Part shown: piece by piece, positions 36,560 to 47,699 of the stretch | How positions within the stretch are numbered: the first letter of the stretch is position 1 | How the letters are laid out: the number at the start of each line of letters is the position of its first letter | Translations under genes and position numbers: made by a program | NCBI GenBank assembly: GCA_945889315.1 | Contig: CAMDBP010000007.1 | Span: 1-62,743, forward strand | Origin: Chitinophaga pinensis | GTDB taxonomy: Bacteria > Bacteroidota > Bacteroidia > NS11-12g > UBA9320 | DNA: 62,743 bases | Direction: 5' to 3' | Notes under the pieces: model-generated | The model's input: the letters and a program-made list of their open reading frames with translations, nothing else | What the model was told of the DNA's origin: nothing | Database searches by the model: none

Positions 36560-37363
36560 GTGCGTAAAATTGGCACAATACTATTACTGAGTGTATTAAC
36601 TAATTTATGTATGGCTGATTTACCCTCGGCTAACAATGCTATTACACTTTCACTAGGTGGCGCATCGTCTACCTATTTAAACGCGTTTGCAATTGAGAAT
36701 AATGTAGCGGCCCTCGCTTTCTCTAAACAGGAATTTTCCTTAAATGCAGCCAATAGATTTGGTATATCTGACTATTCTAATCTTATGGCGGTGTACCATC
36801 ATTCGATAGAGAATACTTCAATTGGATTTTCCTACCAAGTGTCACCTCTAGCATCGCTTACCCAGCAAAAAGCGCAAGTTGCCGTTGCCCGAAAACTAAA
36901 TAAAGATATCTCGGCAGGTGTAGCCCTTAATTACCATCACTTTTCATCAACAGATGTCTATTATCAAAAACGCAGCACCTTAACTTTTAATGCAGGCCTT
37001 TATTTTCAGGTGAATGAAAAGTTAACAATTGGCACTCAACTTTTCAATCCCAACAGAAGTGAGTTGACGCGTATTCCAAAAGAACGTATGGGCAGTGTTC
37101 TTAAGCTAGGCACCAATTATAAACTCGGACATAACATAGAATTATATGCTGATGCTGTGCAAGCTACAGATCGAAAATTAGCCATTCATGCGGGTGTTGA
37201 GTTATCTATAGAGCACTACACCTTTAGAGGGGGATTCGGACTAAATCAGTTGGTTGCATTGGGTTTCGGATGGAAGTCAAGCCATCTAAAAATAGATATT
37301 GCCGCTTCGTATCATAATCAACTTGGATTTTCACCTTCCCTCAATGTAGGTCATGCGTTTTAA
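36560..37363 (+). CDS. PorV/PorQ-like outer-membrane barrel protein
   Basis: The product is 267 aa from a GTG start that yields a signal peptide (GTILLLSVLTNLCMA). The mature start ITLSLGGASSTYLNAFAIENNVAALAF is the 'NPA-like' opening seen in PorV/PorQ/UPF0164-type proteins, here with NVAAL in place of the usual NPAGL. It continues with barrel strands (LMAVYHHSIENTSIGFSYQV, AGVALNYHHFSS, LTIGTQLFNPNRSEL). The function is probably an outer-membrane channel or a secretion accessory. It lies 21 bases after the MerR gene and overlaps the HhH-barrel gene by 11 bases, so the two outer-membrane proteins are likely made together. Confidence 0.75.
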   Translation: MRKIGTILLLSVLTNLCMADLPSANNAITLSLGGASSTYLNAFAIENNVAALAFSKQEFSLNAANRFGISDYSNLMAVYHHSIENTSIGFSYQVSPLASLTQQKAQVAVARKLNKDISAGVALNYHHFSSTDVYYQKRSTLTFNAGLYFQVNEKLTIGTQLFNPNRSELTRIPKERMGSVLKLGTNYKLGHNIELYADAVQATDRKLAIHAGVELSIEHYTFRGGFGLNQLVALGFGWKSSHLKIDIAASYHNQLGFSPSLNVGHAF

Positions 37364-39449
37364 ATGCATAATTATACTGATTGTCGCTAGTTTTTCGAGT
37401 GTCAATGCCCAAACAGAAAACGAGTACATTAATCAATATATCGAGCGATATATAGAAAACACAACAGACGAAGTAGACATCCAACAATTCACAAGTGACC
37501 TAGTCATCTACCTTCAAAATCCAGTTGATTTAAACAAAGCGACTGCCAGTGAACTGCTCGCTGTTCCTTTTTTTTCTAGTTTTCAAGTGTCCGAAATACT
37601 AGAACACCGCAAAACATTTGGGAATTTCATATGTATTTATGAACTTCAAGTTTTGCCCAGTTTTGGTACTGAGGTAATTAAAAACATAATTCCTTTTATT
37701 AGTCTCAAAACCCAGACCCTAAAAATAGGCGATGTACGAGAAATATGGGAACAAGGTTCTCATCAGTTTTTAACCCTAACGGAAACAAGTTCGCCAAGAA
37801 AAAAAGGAGCGATTGTAAGAGACACCTTAACAGACCTTACGGTGAATCATTATCTTGGTTCTGGCGTTTACACTAATTTACGTTATCGATTTGACTATGG
37901 CCGTCTCGTTTCTTATGGCGTCAATATGGAAAAAGATGCTTACGAATCATTCCTAAATGGCAATAATCCTCTGGGATATGATTATTTATCCTATTATTTC
38001 TCCCTTAAAAATATGGGTAAACTTAAGTCATTACAGCTCGGCGATTACCAAGCTAGTTTTGGACAGGGACTTACGCTAAATACAGGAATAGCCTTTGGTA
38101 AGTCGAGCATCATTACCAATGCAAAACGTAATTTTAATGGTTTTGGAGCATACCGATCTTTGAGAGAGAATGCATTTTTAAGAGGTATAGCAACCACTTA
38201 TCAATTTAACCGCAGCACCGTTGGAGCCTTTGTATCCTACAAAAAATTAGATGGCAATGGGGTGTACCGTGCAGATTCCAATGATTTGGAAGGTTTAGGA
38301 TATCTTATTTCTACAACCAATATTCAAGAAGATGGAGGATTACACCGTACTCCTTCTGAGTTAACTGATAAAGATGCTATTAAAGACTTTCAAACGGGGA
38401 TATTTACCGAGTACAGTCTTCCTTTTGGAAAAATTGGAGCAGTGAGTTACCTGAGAAGACTAAATCAACGATTAGAACCAATACCACAAGTTTACAATCG
38501 ATTTAATTTCAGAGGAAATCAATACCTTAAAAACGGCATTTATTATGATTTTCTTTATCGAAACCTTAACCTTTTTGGGGAAATAAGTATGAGCAGTTAT
38601 CAAAACAGCTTTGCACAAGTACATGGAGCCTTAATTAGCTTGGGGAAGCCGCTGGATATTAGTCTGGTATATCGAAATTACGGCAAAAGCTTCATCACAA
38701 TGCAGAGTACTGGTTTTGGAGAGAGCGGCATTACCGCAAACGAAAACGGATTATATGTTGGATTTGAATCTAAATTATCACGACAATTTAACTTATTGGG
38801 TTATTACGACTTATTTCAAAATCCATGGCTAAGATCTGCAACAGATGCGCCAAGCTCAGGCTCTGACTTTTGGAGTGAGATCCAATATAAAACCAATAAC
38901 GGCTTTCAAGCGTACTACCGATACAGAACAGAAACAAAACAACAATCAAATGCTGCTTCCCAAAACAGTTTGCTTCAATTCACTACTACGCAACGACATC
39001 GTTTTCATATTAATTACACCCTTAATAAAGGCATAGAGCTCAGGAGCAGAATAGAGTCGAGTATCTTAACTACACCAAATTCGAGATCCTACGGAAGCAT
39101 GATTTACCAGGACTTTATTTACAAGCCTATGAAAAGTAAGCTTCAATTGAGTGGAAGAATAGCGTTCAGCAACATAGAAAATTTTAATAATCGAATTTAT
39201 AGTTTTGAACAAGTCCCGCTTTACGATTACCCTCTGTTTACGCATACTTATTCTGGTCTTCGGTATTATCTTTTGACCCGTTACACCGTAAAAAAAGGAA
39301 TAGATATTTGGTTTAGATACGCAATAAACCAATTGGATATTCCATTGGACCATTTAATGGATAATTTTGCAACCGGATCTGGATTAGATGAGATAAACAG
39401 TAATATAAAACAAACATTCACCCTTCAACTAAGATACCTTATACCATGA
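37353..39449 (+). CDS. Helix-hairpin-helix plus outer-membrane barrel protein
   Basis: The product is 698 aa with a signal peptide (MRFKCIIILIVASFSSVNA). Residues about 45-110 form tandem ComEA-like helix-hairpin-helix units: NPVDLNKATASELLAVPFFSSFQVSEILEHRKTFG, then IYELQVLPSFGTEVI. The remainder (about 125-698) is a long beta-barrel-like region with alternating aromatic strands, ending LQLRYLIP. HhH units bind DNA in ComEA, so DNA contact at the cell surface is conceivable, but in this Bacteroidota family the role is not known. It overlaps the PorV/PorQ-like gene by 11 bases and pdxJ by 4 bases. Confidence 0.83.
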   Translation: MRFKCIIILIVASFSSVNAQTENEYINQYIERYIENTTDEVDIQQFTSDLVIYLQNPVDLNKATASELLAVPFFSSFQVSEILEHRKTFGNFICIYELQVLPSFGTEVIKNIIPFISLKTQTLKIGDVREIWEQGSHQFLTLTETSSPRKKGAIVRDTLTDLTVNHYLGSGVYTNLRYRFDYGRLVSYGVNMEKDAYESFLNGNNPLGYDYLSYYFSLKNMGKLKSLQLGDYQASFGQGLTLNTGIAFGKSSIITNAKRNFNGFGAYRSLRENAFLRGIATTYQFNRSTVGAFVSYKKLDGNGVYRADSNDLEGLGYLISTTNIQEDGGLHRTPSELTDKDAIKDFQTGIFTEYSLPFGKIGAVSYLRRLNQRLEPIPQVYNRFNFRGNQYLKNGIYYDFLYRNLNLFGEISMSSYQNSFAQVHGALISLGKPLDISLVYRNYGKSFITMQSTGFGESGITANENGLYVGFESKLSRQFNLLGYYDLFQNPWLRSATDAPSSGSDFWSEIQYKTNNGFQAYYRYRTETKQQSNAASQNSLLQFTTTQRHRFHINYTLNKGIELRSRIESSILTTPNSRSYGSMIYQDFIYKPMKSKLQLSGRIAFSNIENFNNRIYSFEQVPLYDYPLFTHTYSGLRYYLLTRYTVKKGIDIWFRYAINQLDIPLDHLMDNFATGSGLDEINSNIKQTFTLQLRYLIP

Positions 39450-40171
39450 CAAAACTGAGCGTTAATATTAATAAAATAGCAACCATTCGTAATGCACGAG
39501 GAGGAAACACCCCGAATTTAGTACAAGCGGCTATAGACATTGAAAATTTTGGTGCAGAAGGCATTACGGTGCATCCTAGACCAGACCAGAGACATATTAC
39601 ATTTAGAGATGCGTATGACTTAAAAAAAGTAGTTAAAACGGAATATAATATTGAAGGGTATCCCAGTGATGACTTCATAGAAATGGTGCTTAACATACAG
39701 CCCCATCAAGTTACATTGGTTCCTGACAAGCCTGACGCTATTACGAGTAATGCAGGATGGGATTGCATTAAAGAGAGAGAATACCTAACGCCCATTATTA
39801 AGCAATTTAAGGAGCAAAATATTCGTGTTTCCGTTTTTCTAGATCCTGAAGTATCGCAAGTAGAGGCAGCTTTGGCATGCGGTGCCGATCGCATTGAGTT
39901 ATATACCGAGGCATATGCTTCTGGTTTTTCACACGATAAAATAGCAGCAATAGCACCTTATAAAGCAACTGCACAACGGGCCACCGAATTAGGAATAGGT
40001 CTTAATGCAGGGCATGATTTAAACTTAGAAAACTTAGCCTATTTTGTACACGAAATCCCAGAGATTTTAGAAGTATCTATCGGACATGCCCTTATTTCTG
40101 ATGCACTGTATTACGGTTTAAATAATGTAGTGCAGATGTATAAAAGTAAGTTAATGAAACATTCGAGTTAA
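39446..40171 (+). CDS. pdxJ: Pyridoxine 5'-phosphate synthase
   Basis: PdxJ condenses 1-deoxy-D-xylulose 5-phosphate with 3-amino-2-oxopropyl phosphate to make pyridoxine 5'-phosphate, the last ring-forming step of the DXP-dependent B6 pathway. The 241-aa TIM barrel has the family's marks: LSVNINKIATIRNARGG, GITVHPRPDQRHI (catalytic/phosphate loop), VTLVPDKPDAITS, ELYTEAYA and GLNAGHDLNLENL. The ATG overlaps the preceding stop by 4 bases (ATGA), so an outer-membrane gene and a vitamin gene are translationally coupled. Confidence 0.96.
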   Translation: MTKLSVNINKIATIRNARGGNTPNLVQAAIDIENFGAEGITVHPRPDQRHITFRDAYDLKKVVKTEYNIEGYPSDDFIEMVLNIQPHQVTLVPDKPDAITSNAGWDCIKEREYLTPIIKQFKEQNIRVSVFLDPEVSQVEAALACGADRIELYTEAYASGFSHDKIAAIAPYKATAQRATELGIGLNAGHDLNLENLAYFVHEIPEILEVSIGHALISDALYYGLNNVVQMYKSKLMKHSS

Positions 40172-40261
40172 AAATATTTTGGAGAGCTAAGCTCCCAATT
40201 CGTTCGAGAAAAGCATAAGAAAAAACACTAAAATAAACTTATTTAGAACAGCTCTACATAG

Positions 40262-41814
<1,553 letters not shown>

Positions 41815-41815
<1 letters not shown>

Positions 41816-42045
41816 TGATCGTAGAAGTAATAACACCAGACAAGGTGCTATTCTCTGGCGAGGCGGTTTCGGTGAAATTGCCCGGCAGTGGGGGCTCCTT
41901 TGAAGCACTGGCTAATCACGCTCCACTTATATCTAGTTTGGATAAAGGAAAAGTAGTGGTTCGTACTACCGCTGGCGAAGAAACATTTGATGTAACCGGT
42001 GGAATAGTAGAAATACTAAACAACAAAGTGGTAGTTTTAGCATAA
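41815..42045 (+). CDS. atpC: F-type ATP synthase subunit epsilon (short form)
   Basis: The product is 76 aa, only the N-terminal beta-sandwich of epsilon: MIVEVITPDKVLFSGEAVSVKLPGSGGSFEALANHAPLIS and TFDVTGGIVEILNNKVVVLA. The C-terminal two-helix domain of the usual 130-140-residue epsilon, which inhibits ATP hydrolysis in other bacteria, is absent. The gene ends cleanly at a stop followed by a terminator, so this is the natural short form seen in Bacteroidota and not a truncation. The ATG overlaps the last base of the atpD stop. Confidence 0.93.
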
Positions 42046-42068
42046 TACCTACTACTCCGTCTATATAC

Positions 42069-42101
42069 AATAAAGGCTCTACGATGGTAGAGCCTTTATT
42101 G
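42069..42101 (+). terminator. Rho-independent terminator after atpC
   Basis: A 14-bp perfect stem (AATAAAGGCTCTAC / GTAGAGCCTTTATT, 4-nt loop GATG) followed by GTTTTA. It lies between the convergent atpC and SirB1-like genes and may act in both directions. Confidence 0.8.
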
Positions 42102-42132
42102 TTTTATCTCAATTTATATTTTTTTTGATACG

Positions 42133-43041
42133 CTAGACTTCTTTATTACGTACTAAAATAGTAACGAGCTGAGATACCAATTCTAATTTGCTCGTATTAT
42201 TTTCAGTAGCATAGGAAGTTTCTAAGTTTCTCAAAATACGCAGCAAGATATCTTTATTACTGCATGCTTTAAAGTATTCACCATTGGGCTCAATTTTGAG
42301 TTTTTGCAAAAACTGAATGATATTATCCTTATTGAAAATAATGCCCTTATTAAATGGATTTATATAAAACATAATTTCACTGCCTGAGCCGTCCAACAAC
42401 GATGAAGCGTCGTTAAACTTTAACAAAGGCATCCAATCGAATTCATTTACATATCCCAAAATGAAATGCTGAGGTAAATTAACCCCATATATAGGAATAT
42501 TAAGCCGCTGCGCCACTATAATGTATAGCACTGACAACGAGATAGGATTTCCTTTTTTGCGCTCTAAAACAGAGGATATAAATGAATTCTTACTACTATG
42601 ATAACTCTCTGTATCTCCGCTGAAGCCGTGAACATCGAAAAAAATTTGATTTAAAATTTTAACCTTTTCAAATGAAGTGAGATCATAATTAAGTTCTAAC
42701 CAAGCAGCCAGTTTAATTTTATCAATTTGGTTTTCTATTAATTTTCTGTCCAGATTTGGATTTGCAATTTGATCAATAATGAGAACGCCTTCAAGTAAAT
42801 CTTGGGTTTCGGTAGCTTCCCAAATACGTAAGCTTTGTAACAATGATTGCTGATTTATCTTTTTAATAAGTAACACCATTCGTTCTTGCACGATTACGTT
42901 TGGTTCATCAGACCAATATTTTTCTAAGAGAGGAAGCGCATCCATACCCATAAGTGTTATTTGATTTTCTATGTGTTCTACGACACGCTCATCAGAGTCG
43001 TCTAGTAAATACAGCATGGATTGAAATTCCTTCTCGTTCAT
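42133..43041 (-). CDS. SirB1/transglutaminase-like protein with helical repeats
   Basis: The product is 302 aa. Residues about 1-110 are HEAT-like helices (DDSDERVVEHIENQITLMGMDALPLLEKYW). The SirB1/transglutaminase-like domain follows with NQIFFDVHGFSGD and RKGNPISLSVLYIIVAQRLNIPIYGVNLPQHFILGY. The histidine in LPQHF matches the family, but the cysteine nucleophile of true transglutaminases is not obvious, so it may not be catalytic. The cellular role of SirB1-type proteins is not established. It has a good promoter at 43058-43086. Confidence 0.85.
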   Translation of the reverse strand: MNEKEFQSMLYLLDDSDERVVEHIENQITLMGMDALPLLEKYWSDEPNVIVQERMVLLIKKINQQSLLQSLRIWEATETQDLLEGVLIIDQIANPNLDRKLIENQIDKIKLAAWLELNYDLTSFEKVKILNQIFFDVHGFSGDTESYHSSKNSFISSVLERKKGNPISLSVLYIIVAQRLNIPIYGVNLPQHFILGYVNEFDWMPLLKFNDASSLLDGSGSEIMFYINPFNKGIIFNKDNIIQFLQKLKIEPNGEYFKACSNKDILLRILRNLETSYATENNTSKLELVSQLVTILVRNKEV

Positions 43042-43057
43042 CTTCTTAAAACCAAAT

Positions 43058-43086
43058 CAAAGATAAATAACGAACTGAAAACCAAA
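43058..43086 (-). promoter_or_regulatory. Promoter of the SirB1-like gene (-33 TTTG, -7 TATCTTTG)
   Basis: The minus strand shows TTTG (43086-43083), a 17-nt spacer, then TATCTTTG (43065-43058), both halves of the Bacteroidota consensus. The ATG at 43041 follows 16 nt later. This is the best complete promoter in the window. Confidence 0.55.
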
Positions 43087-43205
43087 GTGAGCCCCACACC
43101 TGTAGTGTAAAGTATAGTGTACGGGTTGCTTAAAAACGCTTTAAACGCCTGCTCAGAGCTTCGGTTTAACTTAAAAATAGTTTATATAAGCTACTTACGA
43201 ATCTT

Positions 43206-45518
43206 CTATTTTTTCTTTACAGGTGGTTTTCGTCCTTTGGCTGGCTGATTAGCCATAATATGAGTAACCTCTTCAAAGGTAAGTTTTGCAGGATCTTCCA
43301 AATCTTTGGGAAGTTTAAAATTTTCTTTTCCTGATTTGATATAAGGGCCCCATCTTCCATTTAGTATCTGGACGTTGGCATCTTCTTCGAAGATTTTGAT
43401 TAGTTTATTGGCGTCTGATTCTCTTTTAGCAAGGATTAACTCAATAGCCCTATCTAAGTTTATTTCCATTACATCATCTTCTTTTGGAATAGAAACGAAC
43501 ATTTTAAGATGCTGAACATAAGGACCAAATCGTCCAATATTTACTTTTACCACTTTTTCTTCAAAATCGCCTAGAACTCTTGGCATTTTGAATAAATCAA
43601 GCGCTTCATCCAGCGTTATACTATCTATATTTTGCCCCTTGCTCAAGCTAGCAAATTGCGGCTTTTCTTCATCATCCTGTTCGCCAATTTGCACCATAGG
43701 TCCAAATCTACCTATACGCGCAATTATCGGTTTACCTGATTTAGGATCAACTCCTAGGGCTCTTTCACCTGTCGCTCTTTCGGCGGTTTCCATGGTTTTT
43801 TCTACTTCCTTACTAAAAGGCTTGTAAAAATCATCGATCATTTTTGACCAATTCACGACACCATTGGCTATCTCATCAAATTCCTTTTCTACGGAAGCGG
43901 TAAAACCGTAATCCATAATATCTGCAAAATGCTCAACAAGAAACTCAGTTACTACTTTCCCAATATCACTTGGATGCATCTTATTCTTGTCTGCACCATA
44001 ATTTTCAGAAAACCTTTCTACCTTGATTACATCGTTTTTTAGCGACAATAATTCATATTTTCTTGTCTTGCCTTCGATATCATCCTTTACCACATAACCC
44101 CTTTTTTGTACCGTACTGATAGTAGGCGCATACGTACTTGGTCTACCTATTCCTAGCTCTTCTAGTCTTTTAACCAAACTTGCTTCTGTATACCGTGGTG
44201 CGGGTCTTGTGTAGCGCTGTGTAGCGGTAATTTCTTCTACTGGGAGAATTTCTCCGACAGTTACTTTAGGTAGCAATCCACTTTGCTCATCATCATCTTC
44301 ATCATCTGTTCCTTCCAAATAAACTTTCAAGAAACCGTCAAATTTGATTACCTCTCCTTTGGCTTTAAAGACGTCAGCATTTTTATTATTTTCTATATCA
44401 ATGGTGGTACGCTCTAATTGCGCATCCGTCATTTGTGAAGCGATAGAACGTTTCCATATCAGTTGGTACAAGCGATGTTGACCGTCGTCGTCTCCGACAT
44501 CACTTACATTAAAATCCGTAGGTCTTATCGCCTCGTGTGCTTCTTGAGCGCTGGCATTTTTAGTAGCATATTTACGGGTGTGACTGTATTCCGAACCGTA
44601 GTCTTTCGTAATTGTTTCTTTAGCACTTGCCAAAGCAAATTCCGATAAATTTACAGAATCTGTTCTCATATAGGTTATGTGTCCGTTTTCATACAATCGC
44701 TGGGCTAGCAACATGGTTTTTGACACATTAAAACCTAATTTTCTACTTGCTTCTTGCTGCAAGGTTGAGGTAGTGAATGGCGCAGCGGGGGTACGTTTAC
44801 CTGGTTGTACCTTAACATCTCCTACTTTAAAGGTAGCTCCTTGGCAGGAGGTTAGGAATGCATTAGCCTCCTCAAACGTCTCTGGCCTTTTACTAAGTTC
44901 TGCTCTAATATTTTTCTTCGATGCTAAAAAATCACCCTGTATTTTAAACGCAGAAGACGTTGTAAATGCTGAAATTTCTTTTTCTCTTTCGACAATTAGT
45001 CTAACCGCCACACTTTGTACTCTACCAGCACTAAGGCTAGGTTTCACTTTACGCCACAACACAGGAGATAATTGAAACCCTACTAATCTGTCTAAAACCC
45101 TACGTGCTTGTTGTGCATTGACTAGATTTTCATCTATCATTCTTGGATTATCAATCGCGTTTAAAATAGCCGTTTTGGTAATCTCGTGAAATACAATACG
45201 TTTTGTATTGCTTGCCTTTAGATTTAGTACTTCTGACAAATGCCAAGAAATAGCTTCTCCCTCGCGGTCCTCGTCCGATGCTAACCATATCATATCAGAC
45301 TCCTTTGCTAATTTTTTTAGCTCGGCTACTATTTTCTTTTTATCTGGAGATATAATATAATTTGGCAAATAGCCTTTTTCAATATCTATCGCTCCATCAC
45401 CCTTAGCTAAGTCTCGTATGTGACCAAAACTAGACTTAACTGTAAAATCTTTGCCTAAATATTTTTCTATGGTTTTGGCTTTGGCGGGGGACTCTACTAT
45501 AACTAGGTTTTTCGACAT
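43206..45518 (-). CDS. topA: DNA topoisomerase I
   Basis: Type IA topoisomerase that relaxes negative supercoils. The 770-aa product has the Toprim domain (LVIVESPAKAKTIEKYLG, SDEDREGEAISWHL), the catalytic tyrosine Y283 in ITYMRTDS, ARRVLDRLVGFQLSPVLW and GIGRPSTYAPTISTVQKRGYV. At the C-terminus are repeats of the type found in zinc-less topoisomerases (RIGRFGPMVQIG, NIGRFGPYVQHL, LNGRWGPYIKSG) instead of zinc fingers. Its ATG overlaps the stop of the upstream M43 protease gene by 1 base (TAATG), so its translation may depend on the protease mRNA. Confidence 0.97.
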   Translation of the reverse strand: MSKNLVIVESPAKAKTIEKYLGKDFTVKSSFGHIRDLAKGDGAIDIEKGYLPNYIISPDKKKIVAELKKLAKESDMIWLASDEDREGEAISWHLSEVLNLKASNTKRIVFHEITKTAILNAIDNPRMIDENLVNAQQARRVLDRLVGFQLSPVLWRKVKPSLSAGRVQSVAVRLIVEREKEISAFTTSSAFKIQGDFLASKKNIRAELSKRPETFEEANAFLTSCQGATFKVGDVKVQPGKRTPAAPFTTSTLQQEASRKLGFNVSKTMLLAQRLYENGHITYMRTDSVNLSEFALASAKETITKDYGSEYSHTRKYATKNASAQEAHEAIRPTDFNVSDVGDDDGQHRLYQLIWKRSIASQMTDAQLERTTIDIENNKNADVFKAKGEVIKFDGFLKVYLEGTDDEDDDEQSGLLPKVTVGEILPVEEITATQRYTRPAPRYTEASLVKRLEELGIGRPSTYAPTISTVQKRGYVVKDDIEGKTRKYELLSLKNDVIKVERFSENYGADKNKMHPSDIGKVVTEFLVEHFADIMDYGFTASVEKEFDEIANGVVNWSKMIDDFYKPFSKEVEKTMETAERATGERALGVDPKSGKPIIARIGRFGPMVQIGEQDDEEKPQFASLSKGQNIDSITLDEALDLFKMPRVLGDFEEKVVKVNIGRFGPYVQHLKMFVSIPKEDDVMEINLDRAIELILAKRESDANKLIKIFEEDANVQILNGRWGPYIKSGKENFKLPKDLEDPAKLTFEEVTHIMANQPAKGRKPPVKKK

Positions 45519-47593
45519 TATTTGCTGATTATCAATTTTTTAGCCCAGCTTTTACCTTCTACATTCATACGAACTGTAAATACACCATTGGTAAGTTCAG
45601 TTGTATTTATGTGCGGATTGCTCGGATCTAAATTTTGCTGCAAAAGTAATCTACCTGTGATATCTACAATAGATATCACCGCATCATTTGTGTTTGACAT
45701 CATTTTTACACGTAAAGAATTTTGAGCAGGGTTGGGTATCAGGTCAAAATTAAGGTCGTTTTGATAACTGGGAACAGACAACGCGTAAGAACCTATGTTA
45801 ATATTATCAAAAAATACAGAATTCCCAGACTTACTAATTACGTCAAACTTGATAATTAAATTAGTGCTACTTGCAAAAGCAGACAAATCAAGTTCACTTG
45901 CTCCCCAGTCTGACTTGTTGGTTGGCACCCAATTAGGAGAAATGGCAGATGTAGCCAAGTTATCTCCATTTACTACCCTAAGATTTCTCCAAGTTAGGCC
46001 ACAATCTGTGGATGCCCAAATTTGAAGTAACTCGGAAGTAATATTATCCCTTCTAGCATAAGCCCACTTATAATGAAGTGAAACTGGCCCTGTATGCGTG
46101 GTCATATCAACTGGAGGCATAATGGCTGAAAAGCGCTGAGATGCAGGACCATTAGCATCGGTTCTCATTTCTAAACACTCACTACCGCTAAATCCTCTTT
46201 GTGTATTTCGTTTCCATCCATAATTATTATAATCTGTTTGCAAACTCCAATTGCTGGTTGACGTCACCGCAGAAAAATCTTGACCATAGGGTGCCTTATT
46301 TGCTGCATCAGCAGGAAGAACATTTACAAAAAGTATCCTTGTAATCTTAGTTGAGCCGAACGAATTACCTGCTTCTAACTCTACTTTAAATACCCCTGGC
46401 GTATTATAAACTACTGTTGGATCGGCAAAAGTAGAGACCGACGGTGTTCCGCCTTCAAATGTCCAAACTCTGTCTGTTATCAATCCATTATAGCTTAAAT
46501 CCTTAAAATTAATACTACCGCCTACGCATATCGTTTGACTCTGAGAGTTGTGCCAAAAATCAGCTATTGGGGCACAACTAGGTGTTGTGTTAATTCCTGT
46601 CGCAGTTGCTGTTTCAGGAGATATATTGGTAGCTCTGCCCATAGCTGTACTACCTAAAAAGCCATCTACGCGCGTTTTTTGACCTGTCGAAAACATATTC
46701 ATGCAAGCGCCATTGGCGTAATCCATATAATTTTCAACGTTATCTATTTCATTTGGGTTATCATTTGAACATGTGTTAGGATTAGAACTCACGGTACAAC
46801 CGTAAGATGGTGAAGCAACAGGAGGAGTATCACTTACTCTATCATTTTGACTGCTGCAACCACCTTGAAAGGGATGATATAATCCCAACCAATGTCCTAT
46901 TTCATGAGTGAGCGTTCTGCCTGCATCTCCAGCATTTGCTGTACCTATGGTTCCTACTCTGTTATGAATCAGTACTACCCCATCCGTAGCGGCGTTGTCA
47001 CCAGGAAATTGAGCATACCCTAAAATTGTACCTGTAGTACTGGAGCTTACTATTTCCGTAACTACCCAAATATTTAAGTATTTATTCCTATCCCAAGGCT
47101 TTACTGCATCCTTAACTTCTTCGTTATTATCTTCAAAATTTTCATAGGTATTGATAGGATCATAGGTTCTTGTGATGCCTTCTGTACACGAGCCATCTGG
47201 CGCTCTACGTGCCAATTTAAACTCTATATCCATGCTAACCGACCGGCTTGTGAAAAAACTTCTGGTTTTGGACTTGTCACTATTTAAACGCTGAAAATCT
47301 TCGTTCAAAATGTGAAGCTGATCTTCAATTTGTTCCTTTGAAATATTTTCAGGACCGTAAGAATGCACTACATGAAAAACCACGGGTATCACTCGAGTGG
47401 CTTTTTTTGTTTTAGGATCAATAGCTATTTCAAATTCAAAATCTAGATTACGTTCGATGTAATCCGCAAAGCTTTCTCCATTCTGAAGCTTATTTTCTAA
47501 TAATCGTCTATTGTATTCATCTGTTCCGCATTGTGCAGAAATAGTTTGTGCTGTTATGAGGAGGCTTACGAACAGGAAAAGTATTTTTTTCAT
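45518..47593 (-). CDS. M43 family (pappalysin-type) zinc metalloprotease, T9SS-secreted
   Basis: The product is 691 aa: a signal peptide (MKKILFLFVSLLITAQTISA), then a propeptide-like region. The M43 catalytic domain has HEIGHWLGLYH (zinc ligands H230, H234, H240; catalytic E231) and a downstream Met-turn in NYMDYANGACMNMF. A PKD domain (about 350-425, VWTFEGGTPSVSTFADPTVVY) and a jelly-roll/MAM-like region follow. A T9SS type A Por tail ends it (FDLIPNPAQNSLRVKM ... GRLLLQQNL ... NGVFTVRMNVEGKSWAKKLIISK). It should be exported by T9SS and act outside the cell on proteins. First gene of a two-gene unit with topA. Confidence 0.93.
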   Translation of the reverse strand: MKKILFLFVSLLITAQTISAQCGTDEYNRRLLENKLQNGESFADYIERNLDFEFEIAIDPKTKKATRVIPVVFHVVHSYGPENISKEQIEDQLHILNEDFQRLNSDKSKTRSFFTSRSVSMDIEFKLARRAPDGSCTEGITRTYDPINTYENFEDNNEEVKDAVKPWDRNKYLNIWVVTEIVSSSTTGTILGYAQFPGDNAATDGVVLIHNRVGTIGTANAGDAGRTLTHEIGHWLGLYHPFQGGCSSQNDRVSDTPPVASPSYGCTVSSNPNTCSNDNPNEIDNVENYMDYANGACMNMFSTGQKTRVDGFLGSTAMGRATNISPETATATGINTTPSCAPIADFWHNSQSQTICVGGSINFKDLSYNGLITDRVWTFEGGTPSVSTFADPTVVYNTPGVFKVELEAGNSFGSTKITRILFVNVLPADAANKAPYGQDFSAVTSTSNWSLQTDYNNYGWKRNTQRGFSGSECLEMRTDANGPASQRFSAIMPPVDMTTHTGPVSLHYKWAYARRDNITSELLQIWASTDCGLTWRNLRVVNGDNLATSAISPNWVPTNKSDWGASELDLSAFASSTNLIIKFDVISKSGNSVFFDNINIGSYALSVPSYQNDLNFDLIPNPAQNSLRVKMMSNTNDAVISIVDITGRLLLQQNLDPSNPHINTTELTNGVFTVRMNVEGKSWAKKLIISK

Positions 47594-47699
47594 CTTTTAT
47601 AATTATTGCAAATAGAACTCTAATCTCACTATTTTCACATTATTTTACGACATTTTACAGTAATCATTAATGTTTGACTAGCTTATAAACAAAGAGTTA

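Noticed and set aside
44677-45075. 132-codon frame opposite topA
   Set aside because: Antisense shadow of the conserved topoisomerase coding sequence; no protein-family features.
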